In this document: positions 1 through 5,948 of the stretch, in pieces
Numbering within the stretch: position 1 is the first letter of the stretch
Layout: every line of letters begins with the position of its first letter
NCBI GenBank assembly: GCA_027310325.1
Contig: DAIDBB010000154.1
Location: 1 to 10,736, forward strand
Origin: a bacterium
GTDB taxonomy: Bacteria > Desulfobacterota > GWC2-55-46
DNA: 10,736 nt
Direction: 5' to 3'
Position numbers and translations under genes: made by a program
Notes under the pieces: generated by a model
Databases searched by the model: none
The model's input: only the letters and a program-made list of their open reading frames with translations
What the model was told of the DNA's origin: nothing

Positions 1-1
1 T

Positions 2-1360
2 ATCCTCGGCTCCGCGGCCACGTTCGCGGCAAGCGTATTCCTCGCGGTCCGTGTCTATCAGTACGGGCCCATGGTTGCCGGGAATAACTTCTTCTTCGTG
101 GACGCCCTAAACGTCTATCTCGCCGTCGTTACGGCCTTCGTATCTATGACGACCGCGGTCTTTAGCCGCAGGTACATGAGGCACGAGCGCGAGAACGGCA
201 GGGTCGGACGGGCGGGCATGAGGTTTTACCACGCCATGTTCCAGCTTTTCATATTCGCGATGCTCCTTGCGCTCCTTACGAATAATGTAGGCGTCCTCTG
301 GATTTCGATGGAGCTCGCGACCCTCGCGACGGTCCTGCTCGTCTCCCTCTACAGGACCCCCTCTGCGGTCGAGGCGGCGTGGAAGTACTTCATACTTTGC
401 GGAGTCGGAATAGCGCAGGCGCTTTTCGGGACCGTTCTACTTTACTTCGCCGCGGAACGCGTCTTCGGCGAAGGGTCGGCCGGGCTCCTCTGGACCAACC
501 TCAACCAATCGGTCTGGAGCCTCGAGCCTACGGTGCTTACGCTTGCCTTCGTATTTTTCATGGTCGGGTACGGCACGAAGGTCGGGCTTGTGCCGCTCCA
601 CAACTGGCTTCCCGACGCTCACAGCGAGGGGCCGACACCCATCTCCGCCGTGCTCTCGGGGCTTCTCCTTAATGTCGCGCTATACGCGCTCCTTCGCTGC
701 AAGGTCTTAGTCGACGGGGCGACCGGCAGCCACAAGGCCGGGCATATGATGATGGCCTTCGGCCTCATATCGATACTCGTATCCGCCTTTTCGCTTCTCC
801 GGCAGAAGGACATAAAGAGGATGTTCGCCCACTCCTCGATAGAGCACATGGGCATAGCGACCTTCGCCTTCGGCCTCGGCGGGCCGGTTGCGACCTTCGG
901 CGGGCTCCTCCACATGCTCGTCCACTCGCTCACCAAGTCGTCGATATTCTTTGCCGCGGGCCACGCCTCACAGATGCATGGCACACAGGATATCTCCGGG
1001 ATAAAGGGGCTTATACGCGGAAACCCCCTGGCCGGTTGGGGCCTTATGCTCGGCTGTGTCGCCATAGCCGGCTTGCCGCCCTTCGGGGTCTTTACGAGCG
1101 AGTTCCTGATACTAACGGCCACGATCAAGAACGCCCCGTTCCTTACGCCCGTTTTCCTCCTGGGTATCGCCGTTGCCTTCGCGGCGCTTTTTGGCAAAGT
1201 CATGCCCATGGCCTTCGGCCATATACCCGCAAACCAGAGGAGGCTAAGGCTGACGCATTTCCCTGTAGTCGTCCATATGGCCCTCGTGCTCCTTTTGGGG
1301 CTTTACCTGCCCGGGTTCCTGAGCACGTGGTTCCATACTGCTGTGGGGCTTTTGAAATGA
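2..1360 (+). CDS. hyfF: HyfF-like proton-pumping subunit of an Ehr/hydrogenase-4-type complex (5' end missing)
   Basis: This is the C-terminal 452 residues of a polytopic membrane protein of the Mrp-antiporter/NuoL-NuoM family, closest by eye to hydrogenase-4 subunit F. The frame is open to the first base of the window, so the start lies upstream; the Met at base 71 is internal. Family hallmarks are visible: the helix with WISMELATL (conserved Glu, codon 311-313), AAWKYFILCG (Lys, codon 383-385) and GYGTKVGLVPLHNWLPDAHSE (Lys, codon 578-580). These are the charged residues of the proton channel in complex I antiporter-like subunits. HSSIEHMGI and the later hydrophobic helices follow. The stop overlaps the ATG of the large subunit (ATGA), indicating translational coupling in one operon. 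Role inferred: moves H+ or Na+ across the inner membrane, driven by the redox module encoded just downstream. The family is clear. Assignment to Ehr rather than a true hydrogenase rests on the next gene. Confidence 0.9.
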   Translation: MLGSAATFAASVFLAVRVYQYGPMVAGNNFFFVDALNVYLAVVTAFVSMTTAVFSRRYMRHERENGRVGRAGMRFYHAMFQLFIFAMLLALLTNNVGVLWISMELATLATVLLVSLYRTPSAVEAAWKYFILCGVGIAQALFGTVLLYFAAERVFGEGSAGLLWTNLNQSVWSLEPTVLTLAFVFFMVGYGTKVGLVPLHNWLPDAHSEGPTPISAVLSGLLLNVALYALLRCKVLVDGATGSHKAGHMMMAFGLISILVSAFSLLRQKDIKRMFAHSSIEHMGIATFAFGLGGPVATFGGLLHMLVHSLTKSSIFFAAGHASQMHGTQDISGIKGLIRGNPLAGWGLMLGCVAIAGLPPFGVFTSEFLILTATIKNAPFLTPVFLLGIAVAFAALFGKVMPMAFGHIPANQRRLRLTHFPVVVHMALVLLLGLYLPGFLSTWFHTAVGLLK

Positions 1361-2907
1361 GAAAGATCCTCGAGATAATCGCTGATCTTACGCCTGATGT
1401 AACTCAGAGCGGCGCCGAGGCCTACATCGTGCCTCGGGACAAGTTCAACGCCGCCGCGAAGGCCCTTAAAAACGAAGGCGTTAGGCTCGCGGCCGAGTGG
1501 GCATCCGACGATACTCCATTTGGCGAGGGCTTCAGCGTCTACGCCGCCTATAGCGCTCCGAAGGGCTATCTTGTAATAAGGTCGAAGGTACCCCTTGAAG
1601 ACCAGACCTTCCCGAGCATAGTCAAAAAGTTTACTGCGGCAAGAAGGTTCGAGCGTCAGATACACAGCCTTATGGGCCTTACCCCGATAAATAACCCGGA
1701 TCTGCGCCCCTGGATAAAGCACGAGGACTGGCCCGCCGGGGCCTGTCCGCTGAGGAAGACCTTCGACGCGAGGGAAAAACTCCCCAGGGTGGAGGGCAGT
1801 TACGGTTGGGCGCGCGCCGAGGGGGAGGGCGTCTACGAGATAGCCGTCGGTCCGGTCCACGCGGGCGTCATCGAACCCGGGCACTTCAGGTTTCAGTCCG
1901 TCGGCGAGGACATAATCAACCTCGAGACGCGCTTCGGCTACGTCCACAAAGGTATAGAAAAGAGGTTCGAGGAGATGTCGTGGATAGAAGCCTCGCGCCT
2001 TGCGGGAAGGGTCTCCGGGGACTCGACCGTGGCCCATCAGCTCGCGTACTGCAGGGCCGTGGAAGCCGCCGCGGGGATAAGAGTGCCGGAAAGGGCGCAC
2101 TGGATCCGGGCGTTAATGGTAGAGATCGAGCGTTTAGCCAACCACCTGAACGACATCGGCGCAATAAGTAACGACACCGCTTTTTCGTTCCTCCTCTACC
2201 AGTTCTCGATCCTCCGGGAAAAAGTCCTCAGGGCCTCTTTCGAGGCGTTCGGCCACAGGCTAATGATGGATAGGATAGTCCCCGGCGGCGTCAACTCGGA
2301 CCTTGATGGAAGGGCCGCAAAGGCGATACTCGAAACGATAGATAACGTATCCGTGGAGTTCGAGAGGCTCGTAAGGATATACGAGGAGAACCCTTCCGTA
2401 GAGGACAGGGTCTTCGGCACGGGGGTCCTCACCCCGGAAACGGCAACAGAGATAGGGGCCGTCGGGTTTGTGGCCAGGTCAAGCGGCGTGCGAATGGACT
2501 GCCGCGTCGACGCCCCCTTTCCGCCATATAACAGGTTAAGCCCCAGGGTAACGGTACTCAGCTCGGGGGACGTCCACGCCCGCACCTGGGTAAGGATAGA
2601 GGAGGCGCGGGAGTCGATGAGGCTTGTAAGGGGGATACTCGAAGGGATGCCCGCGGGGCCGGTCTCGGTGTCCTTCAGCGCCTTAGAGGCCTGCAGCTCC
2701 GGTTTTTCCGCTGTCGAAGGGTGGAGGGGGGAGATAATCTACTGGGTCCAGGCAGGCCCTGATGGAAGTATAAACCGCTGCATGGTCAGGGACCCTTCGA
2801 GCGTAAACTGGCTTTCGATAGAGCGCGCGATAAAAGGAAATATCGTCCCGGATTTCCCGCTCTGCAACAAGAGCTTCAACCAGTCCTATTCGGGAAATGA
2901 CCTTTAA
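1357..2907 (+). CDS. Hydrogenase-like large subunit (NuoC-NuoD fusion) lacking the NiFe cysteines; Ehr-type
   Basis: A 516-residue protein starting at the ATG inside the preceding stop (ATGA overlap); a longer reading in the same frame would run deep into the upstream gene. Residues 1 to about 170 form a NuoC/30-kDa-like domain. About 175-516 form a NuoD/49-kDa or HycE/HyfG-like domain, with FRFQSVGEDIINLETRFGYVHKG, RVPERAHWIRALMVEIERLANHL and GNIVPDFPL. In NiFe enzymes this family has VCGIC near the start of the catalytic domain and DPCxxC at the C-terminus. Here the first reads V-S220-G-D-S223-T-V-A-H and the second, in an ungapped fit to remembered HycE, reads N-Q-S510-Y-S-G513. All four metal ligands are thus missing, while the surrounding fold motifs are intact, so this is not decay. 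It fits the Ehr group. Likely role: quinone- or other substrate-linked core of a membrane complex. It probably does not evolve H2. The lone C503 does not align with a ligand. Confidence 0.9.
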   Translation: MRKILEIIADLTPDVTQSGAEAYIVPRDKFNAAAKALKNEGVRLAAEWASDDTPFGEGFSVYAAYSAPKGYLVIRSKVPLEDQTFPSIVKKFTAARRFERQIHSLMGLTPINNPDLRPWIKHEDWPAGACPLRKTFDAREKLPRVEGSYGWARAEGEGVYEIAVGPVHAGVIEPGHFRFQSVGEDIINLETRFGYVHKGIEKRFEEMSWIEASRLAGRVSGDSTVAHQLAYCRAVEAAAGIRVPERAHWIRALMVEIERLANHLNDIGAISNDTAFSFLLYQFSILREKVLRASFEAFGHRLMMDRIVPGGVNSDLDGRAAKAILETIDNVSVEFERLVRIYEENPSVEDRVFGTGVLTPETATEIGAVGFVARSSGVRMDCRVDAPFPPYNRLSPRVTVLSSGDVHARTWVRIEEARESMRLVRGILEGMPAGPVSVSFSALEACSSGFSAVEGWRGEIIYWVQAGPDGSINRCMVRDPSSVNWLSIERAIKGNIVPDFPLCNKSFNQSYSGNDL

Positions 2908-2919
2908 AGGGATTTAGCC

Positions 2920-3435
2920 ATGTTAAGGATACTAAGCCAGATACTTAGGACAGGGGTCGTGACCGAGCCGCTCCCCCCTGCAGAGGAATCGAGGATAACG
3001 GTAGCGGGGGCTGGCCTCGAAGAAGAGGTGACGCGGCGCTTTAAAAGGTCGGTTACGGTAAGGTACGTCGATGCCGGGTCGTGCAACGCCTGCGAGCTTG
3101 AGGCCTCGGCGATGAATAACCCCGTCTACGACTGCGAGCGGTTCGGCATACACCTTTCCGCGTCGCCGAGGTTCGCCGACATCCTTCTTGTCTCTGGGCC
3201 GGTAGCGAGGAACATGGAGGTAGCGCTCAAGAGGACCTACGCGGCCATGCCCGAGCCGAAGCTGGTAGTAGCCGTCGGGGATTGCGGTTACAACGGGGGG
3301 ATATTCGGGTGCAGTTACGCCTCCCTCGGGAGCGTCGGCAACGTCATACCCGTCGATGTCTATGTCCACGGTTGTCCCCCAAGGCCGTCAGATATCATTA
3401 ACGGTATACTCAAGGCAGTAAGAAGGGACCTTTAG
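2920..3435 (+). CDS. NuoB/HycG-like iron-sulfur small subunit of the Ehr-type complex
   Basis: A 171-residue soluble protein of the NuoB/20-kDa, hydrogenase small-subunit family. Four conserved cysteines are visible: C55 and C58 in DAGSCNACELE, C122 in VAVGDCGYNGG and C152 in VHGCPPRP. The CxxC spacing is that of group 4 hydrogenase small subunits rather than the tandem CC of bacterial complex I. Together they should hold one [4Fe-4S] cluster, equivalent to the proximal/N2 cluster, that passes electrons to the large subunit. The gene follows the large subunit after 12 bases, with AAAGGGA upstream of the ATG as ribosome binding site. In the E. coli hyc order a ferredoxin-like gene (hycF) sits between the large and small subunit genes; here none does. 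The first ~40 residues (MLRILSQILRTGVVTEPLPP) resemble the N-terminal extension of HycG-like proteins. This looks like the last gene of the operon. Confidence 0.9.
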   Translation: MLRILSQILRTGVVTEPLPPAEESRITVAGAGLEEEVTRRFKRSVTVRYVDAGSCNACELEASAMNNPVYDCERFGIHLSASPRFADILLVSGPVARNMEVALKRTYAAMPEPKLVVAVGDCGYNGGIFGCSYASLGSVGNVIPVDVYVHGCPPRPSDIINGILKAVRRDL

Positions 3436-3437
3436 CG

Positions 3438-3450
3438 CCCAATCATTGGG
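3438..3450 (+). terminator. Possible weak terminator after the Ehr operon
   Basis: Two bases past the stop lies a perfect 5-bp stem with a 3-base loop, CCCAA-TCA-TTGGG, followed by TTTG. The stem is short and the T-run is only three bases, so intrinsic termination would be weak. Its position at the end of the operon is the main support. Confidence 0.3.
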
Positions 3451-3473
3451 TTTGTACCGCCGGACGCCGTATC

Positions 3474-3501
3474 TTGCAAATTTTTCACCCGGTGCTATTC
3501 T
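3474..3501 (+). promoter_or_regulatory. Candidate sigma-70 promoter for the CPBP protease gene
   Basis: TTGCAA (4 of 6 to the -35 consensus), a 16-base spacer, then TATTCT (4 of 6 to the -10 consensus) preceded by TG as in extended -10 promoters. It sits 42 bases before the protease ATG, in a locally A+T-rich gap in otherwise G+C-rich DNA. A ribosome binding site AAGGAAAGG (3528-3536) follows. Prediction by eye only. Confidence 0.35.
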
Positions 3502-3543
3502 CTTCATTAAAAACCGCGATAAAAAACAAGGAAAGGCCGGCCC

Positions 3544-4263
3544 ATGGACCGGATGAAAGACGAGCTGGAAGATGCGCCGCTCGCTGAAGCGAAGACCGGC
3601 CGCAAGGAATACAAGGAATACCTGATAGAGGTTACAGTATTCCTTATCCTCATCGTGCCGTCGATGCTCATTCCCTTCTTTGCGCTGAAGGAAGCGGCGG
3701 TTAGCTTTCTCCTTGTCGCTTCTTCGGCGATCGTCCGGGACACGGGCCTCATGTGCCTCGTGCTTTTTTTCGCCTGGCGTAACGGCGAGCCTTTCGGCCT
3801 TTTCGGCTGGACGAAAAAAAACCTGTGGCAGGACATATCGATAGGCGTACTCCTTTTCATCCCCTTTACCGGAGGGATAGGTTACCTGGAAGGGGCGCTC
3901 CGGCGAGCGGGGCTTTCGGCCCCCGCGGGGGTCCCGAAGTTCCTCCAGCCGTCAGGCAAGGCCGAGACCCTCCTTGCGCTTGCGCTCGTTACGATTGTGG
4001 CCATCGCCGAGGAGGGCATATTCAGGGGGTACCTGATAAGGCGTTTCAATTCGATAACGGGAAGCGTACCGGCGGCGATTGTCATATCATCCGCGGTATT
4101 CTCGCTCGGCCACGGATACGAGGGCGGGGCCGGGCTTGTGACGGTGGCGGTCACGGGGGCGGTCCTTGCCATTATCTATCTCTGGCGGAAAAGCCTTACC
4201 GCCCCGATAGTGTTGCATTTTTTGCAGGATTTTGTTAGCATCGTGGTCTCGCGTATTTTCTAA
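3544..4263 (+). CDS. CPBP-family (CAAX-type) intramembrane metalloprotease
   Basis: A 239-residue membrane protein of the CPBP/Abi family (Rce1-like, PF02517). Motif 1 EExxxR is E156-E157...R161 (AIAEEGIFRGYL), motif 2 FxxxH is F186...H190 (VFSLGH), and motif 3 is H225...D229 (VLHFLQDF). All catalytic residues expected for a glutamate-type intramembrane protease are present, so it should be active. A charged N-terminus of about 27 residues precedes several hydrophobic segments (about 28-47, 53-77, 98-114, 142-156, 175-190, 196-213 and 218-236). The ATG has a good ribosome binding site, AAGGAAAGG, about 7-8 bases upstream. It has its own candidate promoter and stands 108 bases from the Ehr operon and 302 bases from the efflux operon, so it is probably monocistronic. 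Bacterial members have been linked to bacteriocin self-immunity, protein processing and membrane sensing. The substrate here cannot be told. Confidence 0.9.
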   Translation: MDRMKDELEDAPLAEAKTGRKEYKEYLIEVTVFLILIVPSMLIPFFALKEAAVSFLLVASSAIVRDTGLMCLVLFFAWRNGEPFGLFGWTKKNLWQDISIGVLLFIPFTGGIGYLEGALRRAGLSAPAGVPKFLQPSGKAETLLALALVTIVAIAEEGIFRGYLIRRFNSITGSVPAAIVISSAVFSLGHGYEGGAGLVTVAVTGAVLAIIYLWRKSLTAPIVLHFLQDFVSIVVSRIF

Positions 4264-4295
4264 TGAACTGGATCCAGGGCCTGTTCCCGTAACCG

Positions 4296-4324
4296 TTGTC
4301 AATAAATATGATAGTCCGTTAAAT
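4296..4324 (+). promoter_or_regulatory. Candidate sigma-70 promoter of the RND efflux operon
   Basis: TTGTCA (5 of 6 to the -35 consensus), 17-base spacer, TTAAAT (4 of 6 to the -10). A second -10-like TATGAT (4307-4312) and a TATACG (4353-4358) lie nearby, so the true start is uncertain. If the first pair is used, transcription starts near 4331 and leaves a leader of about 235 bases that carries the palindrome and the repeat element described below. Confidence 0.35.
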
Positions 4325-4361
4325 CGCGCCGTTTTCTAAATACGGGATTTTTTATACGAAG

Positions 4362-4379
4362 TAAGTGATTACTCACTTA
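4362..4379. promoter_or_regulatory. Perfect palindrome, probable TetR-family operator
   Basis: TAAGTGA-TTAC-TCACTTA is a perfect 7-bp inverted repeat around four bases. Its size and AGTGA...TCACT half-sites resemble operators of TetR-family repressors, many of which control RND pumps. It lies just downstream of candidate promoter elements and 186 bases before the adaptor gene, where a bound repressor would block transcription. No TetR gene is in the window, so the regulator would have to be encoded elsewhere. What is seen is the palindrome; the regulator class is inferred. Confidence 0.45.
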
Positions 4380-4389
4380 AGGAACAACT

Positions 4390-4520
4390 TCTGATTAATT
4401 CAGTGGTCTGTCATTGCGAGCGAAGCGAAGCAATCCTTTTTTTTAGATAAATCAAATATTTAGAGATTGCTTCGTCGCTACGCTCCTCGCAATGACCGCA
4501 AAATATAATAATTAATCAGA
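4390..4520. repeat. 131-bp nested inverted repeat (MITE/REP-like palindromic element)
   Basis: The outer ends are perfect 11-bp inverted repeats: TCTGATTAATT (4390-4400) and AATTAATCAGA (4510-4520). Inside are longer imperfect arms at 4410-4435 and 4465-4496. The left arm begins GTCATTGCGAG and ends GAAGCAATC; the right arm is the reverse complement of the same ends with six extra bases in the middle. An A+T-rich 29-base centre separates them. There is no reading frame inside and no clear target-site duplication. The 'TCATTGCGAG...GAAGCAATC' core is, from memory, a widely scattered palindromic repeat seen in many unrelated bacterial genomes. As RNA it would fold into a long hairpin within the efflux operon leader. 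Confidence 0.8.
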
Positions 4521-4565
4521 GCTTCCTCCCGCGCGCGAAAAAATTAAAAAAGGACGCAAAAACGC

Positions 4566-5840
4566 ATGATACCGATTGGATCAGGCCAGACCGTTCGAGC
4601 TCTTAAGAAGACCGTCCCGATTTTCCTCATGTTGCTTGTAATGGCCGCCTCGTGCGCCAGAGAGAAAAAAGCGCCGCAAAGGCCCGCCGCTCCGGTAACG
4701 GTGGCAACGGCGGTAAAAAAAGACGTCCCCGTGGAGCTTAATGAGATCGGCAGCGTCGAGGCCACCTCTACCATCTCGGTAAGATCGCAGGTAAACGGAG
4801 AGCTGAAAGAGGTCCATTTTCAGGAAGGCCAGTTTGTAAAGAAAGGGGACCTCCTCTTTGTAATAGACCCTCTGCCCTATGAGGCGGCCCTCCGTGAGGC
4901 CGAGGCCGTCCTTGCGAGGGACTCCGCCCAGCTCGATACCGCCAGGAAGGACTATGAGCGCGCCTCCGAGCTCATAAAGGGCGGCTACGTCACCCGGCAG
5001 CAGTTCGACCAGGCGAAGAACACCGCGAGCGCGCTCGAGGCCTCGGTCAGGGGAGACCAGGCGGCGGTCAAGACCGCGCGCCTGAACCTCGACTACTGCT
5101 ACATCCATTCCCCGGTCGACGGAAGGACCGGGAGAATCCTCATGAACAGGGGTAACGTCATAAAGGCCAACGACGACAAGCCCATGCTCGTCATCTACCG
5201 GGTACGCCCCATATACGTAAGCTTCTCGGTCCCCGAAAAATATCTGGCCGGCATAAAAAGGTTTTCGAAGGAAAGGAAGCTCGAGGTCACCGCCTCTGTG
5301 CCGCCTCCGGCGAGCGGGCCGCTTGCGGGCGTCGGCGGGGAGGAGTCCAGGGGGGTCCTGACGTTTATCGATAACTCGGTCGACACCGCGACCGGCACGA
5401 TAATGCTCAAAGGCACTTTTGAAAACAGGGACGACCTCCTCTGGCCCGGCCAGTTCGTAAATACGGTCCTTAAGCTATACGTCCGGAAAGGCGCGGTGGT
5501 GGTGCCGGCACGCGCCGTACAGACCGGGCAGAAGGGCCAGTACCTCTTCGTCATAAAGTCCGACGATACCGCGGAGGAGCGCGGCATAGTGACCGGCATA
5601 TCCTTCGGGCCCGAGACCGCAAGCCAGACGGTCATTGAAAAGGGCGTGGACGCGGGCGAGACCGTCGTGACGGACGGTCAGCTTCAGCTTACGTCCGGCG
5701 TGAAGGTGGAGATAGTCGGCAGAATCGACGCAACCGCCGCGGGTAAGCCCCCCGAGCGTGCGGCCGGCGTCTCGGGCACCGCGAAAGAGGCCCCGCCGAA
5801 GGCCGGGAAAGCGGGTATTAAGGGCGGGAAAACCCGTTGA
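4566..5840 (+). CDS. RND efflux periplasmic adaptor subunit (lipoprotein, MdtA/AcrA-like)
   Basis: A 424-residue membrane fusion protein. A signal peptide with a hydrophobic core (VPIFLMLLVMA) ends in the lipobox AASC, so C30 is probably lipidated and the adaptor anchored in the inner membrane. The domains follow the usual order: first lipoyl half (about 70-102, with GELKEVHFQEGQFVKKGDLL), alpha-hairpin (about 103-176, including YVTRQQFDQAK), second lipoyl half (about 178-210, HSPVDGRTG), beta-barrel and membrane-proximal domain. The last ~35 residues are a low-complexity Ala/Gly/Lys/Pro tail not typical of the family core. The ribosome binding site AAAAGGA is about 12 bases before the ATG, rather far. 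The protein bridges the permease encoded next and an outer-membrane channel not encoded here. Substrate unknown. Confidence 0.93.
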   Translation: MIPIGSGQTVRALKKTVPIFLMLLVMAASCAREKKAPQRPAAPVTVATAVKKDVPVELNEIGSVEATSTISVRSQVNGELKEVHFQEGQFVKKGDLLFVIDPLPYEAALREAEAVLARDSAQLDTARKDYERASELIKGGYVTRQQFDQAKNTASALEASVRGDQAAVKTARLNLDYCYIHSPVDGRTGRILMNRGNVIKANDDKPMLVIYRVRPIYVSFSVPEKYLAGIKRFSKERKLEVTASVPPPASGPLAGVGGEESRGVLTFIDNSVDTATGTIMLKGTFENRDDLLWPGQFVNTVLKLYVRKGAVVVPARAVQTGQKGQYLFVIKSDDTAEERGIVTGISFGPETASQTVIEKGVDAGETVVTDGQLQLTSGVKVEIVGRIDATAAGKPPERAAGVSGTAKEAPPKAGKAGIKGGKTR

Positions 5841-5843
5841 GAC

Positions 5844-5862
5844 GGCCTTTATAAAAAGGTCC
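5844..5862 (+). other. Hairpin in the adaptor-permease gap
   Basis: GGCCTTT and AAAGGTCC pair with one bulged T around an ATAA loop, a few bases after the adaptor stop. There is no T-run, so it is not a clear terminator. It could stabilise or process the two-gene transcript. Confidence 0.3.
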
Positions 5863-5914
5863 TCTCAAACCCTCTCCAAAAATTCTTGGTTCCTGATTAA
5901 ACCCCTGCTGTTCG

Positions 5915-5932
5915 GGTCTTATCGGGAAGACC
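5915..5932 (+). other. Hairpin just upstream of the permease ribosome binding site
   Basis: GGTCTT-ATCGGG-AAGACC is a perfect 6-bp stem ending 16 bases before the permease ATG, and just before the AAAGGG (5939-5944) ribosome binding site. It may influence permease translation. No conserved riboswitch is recognised. Confidence 0.3.
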
Positions 5933-5948
5933 GATCTTAAAGGGTCCG

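Noticed and set aside
1036..1356. Upstream in-frame extension of the large subunit gene
   Set aside because: It would overlap 325 bases of the HyfF-like gene in another frame and encodes Arg/Pro-rich sequence unlike the family. The ATG at 1357 in an ATGA overlap fits the family N-terminus.
1303..2100. Minus-strand reading frame of 265 codons opposite the large subunit
   Set aside because: No family resemblance; it lies wholly opposite strongly conserved coding sequence.
2863..2874. C503-N-K-S506 as a remnant of the C-terminal CxxC of NiFe enzymes
   Set aside because: An ungapped fit from the shared GN-x-V-x-D-x-PL stretch puts the DPCxxC position seven residues later, at S510-Y-S-G513. C503 is therefore not a ligand position.
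4410..4496. Inverted repeat as a CRISPR unit or an RNA gene
   Set aside because: There is only one pair of arms in opposite orientation, with no repeat-spacer array and no tRNA or known small-RNA fold. The nested ends favour a mobile palindromic element.
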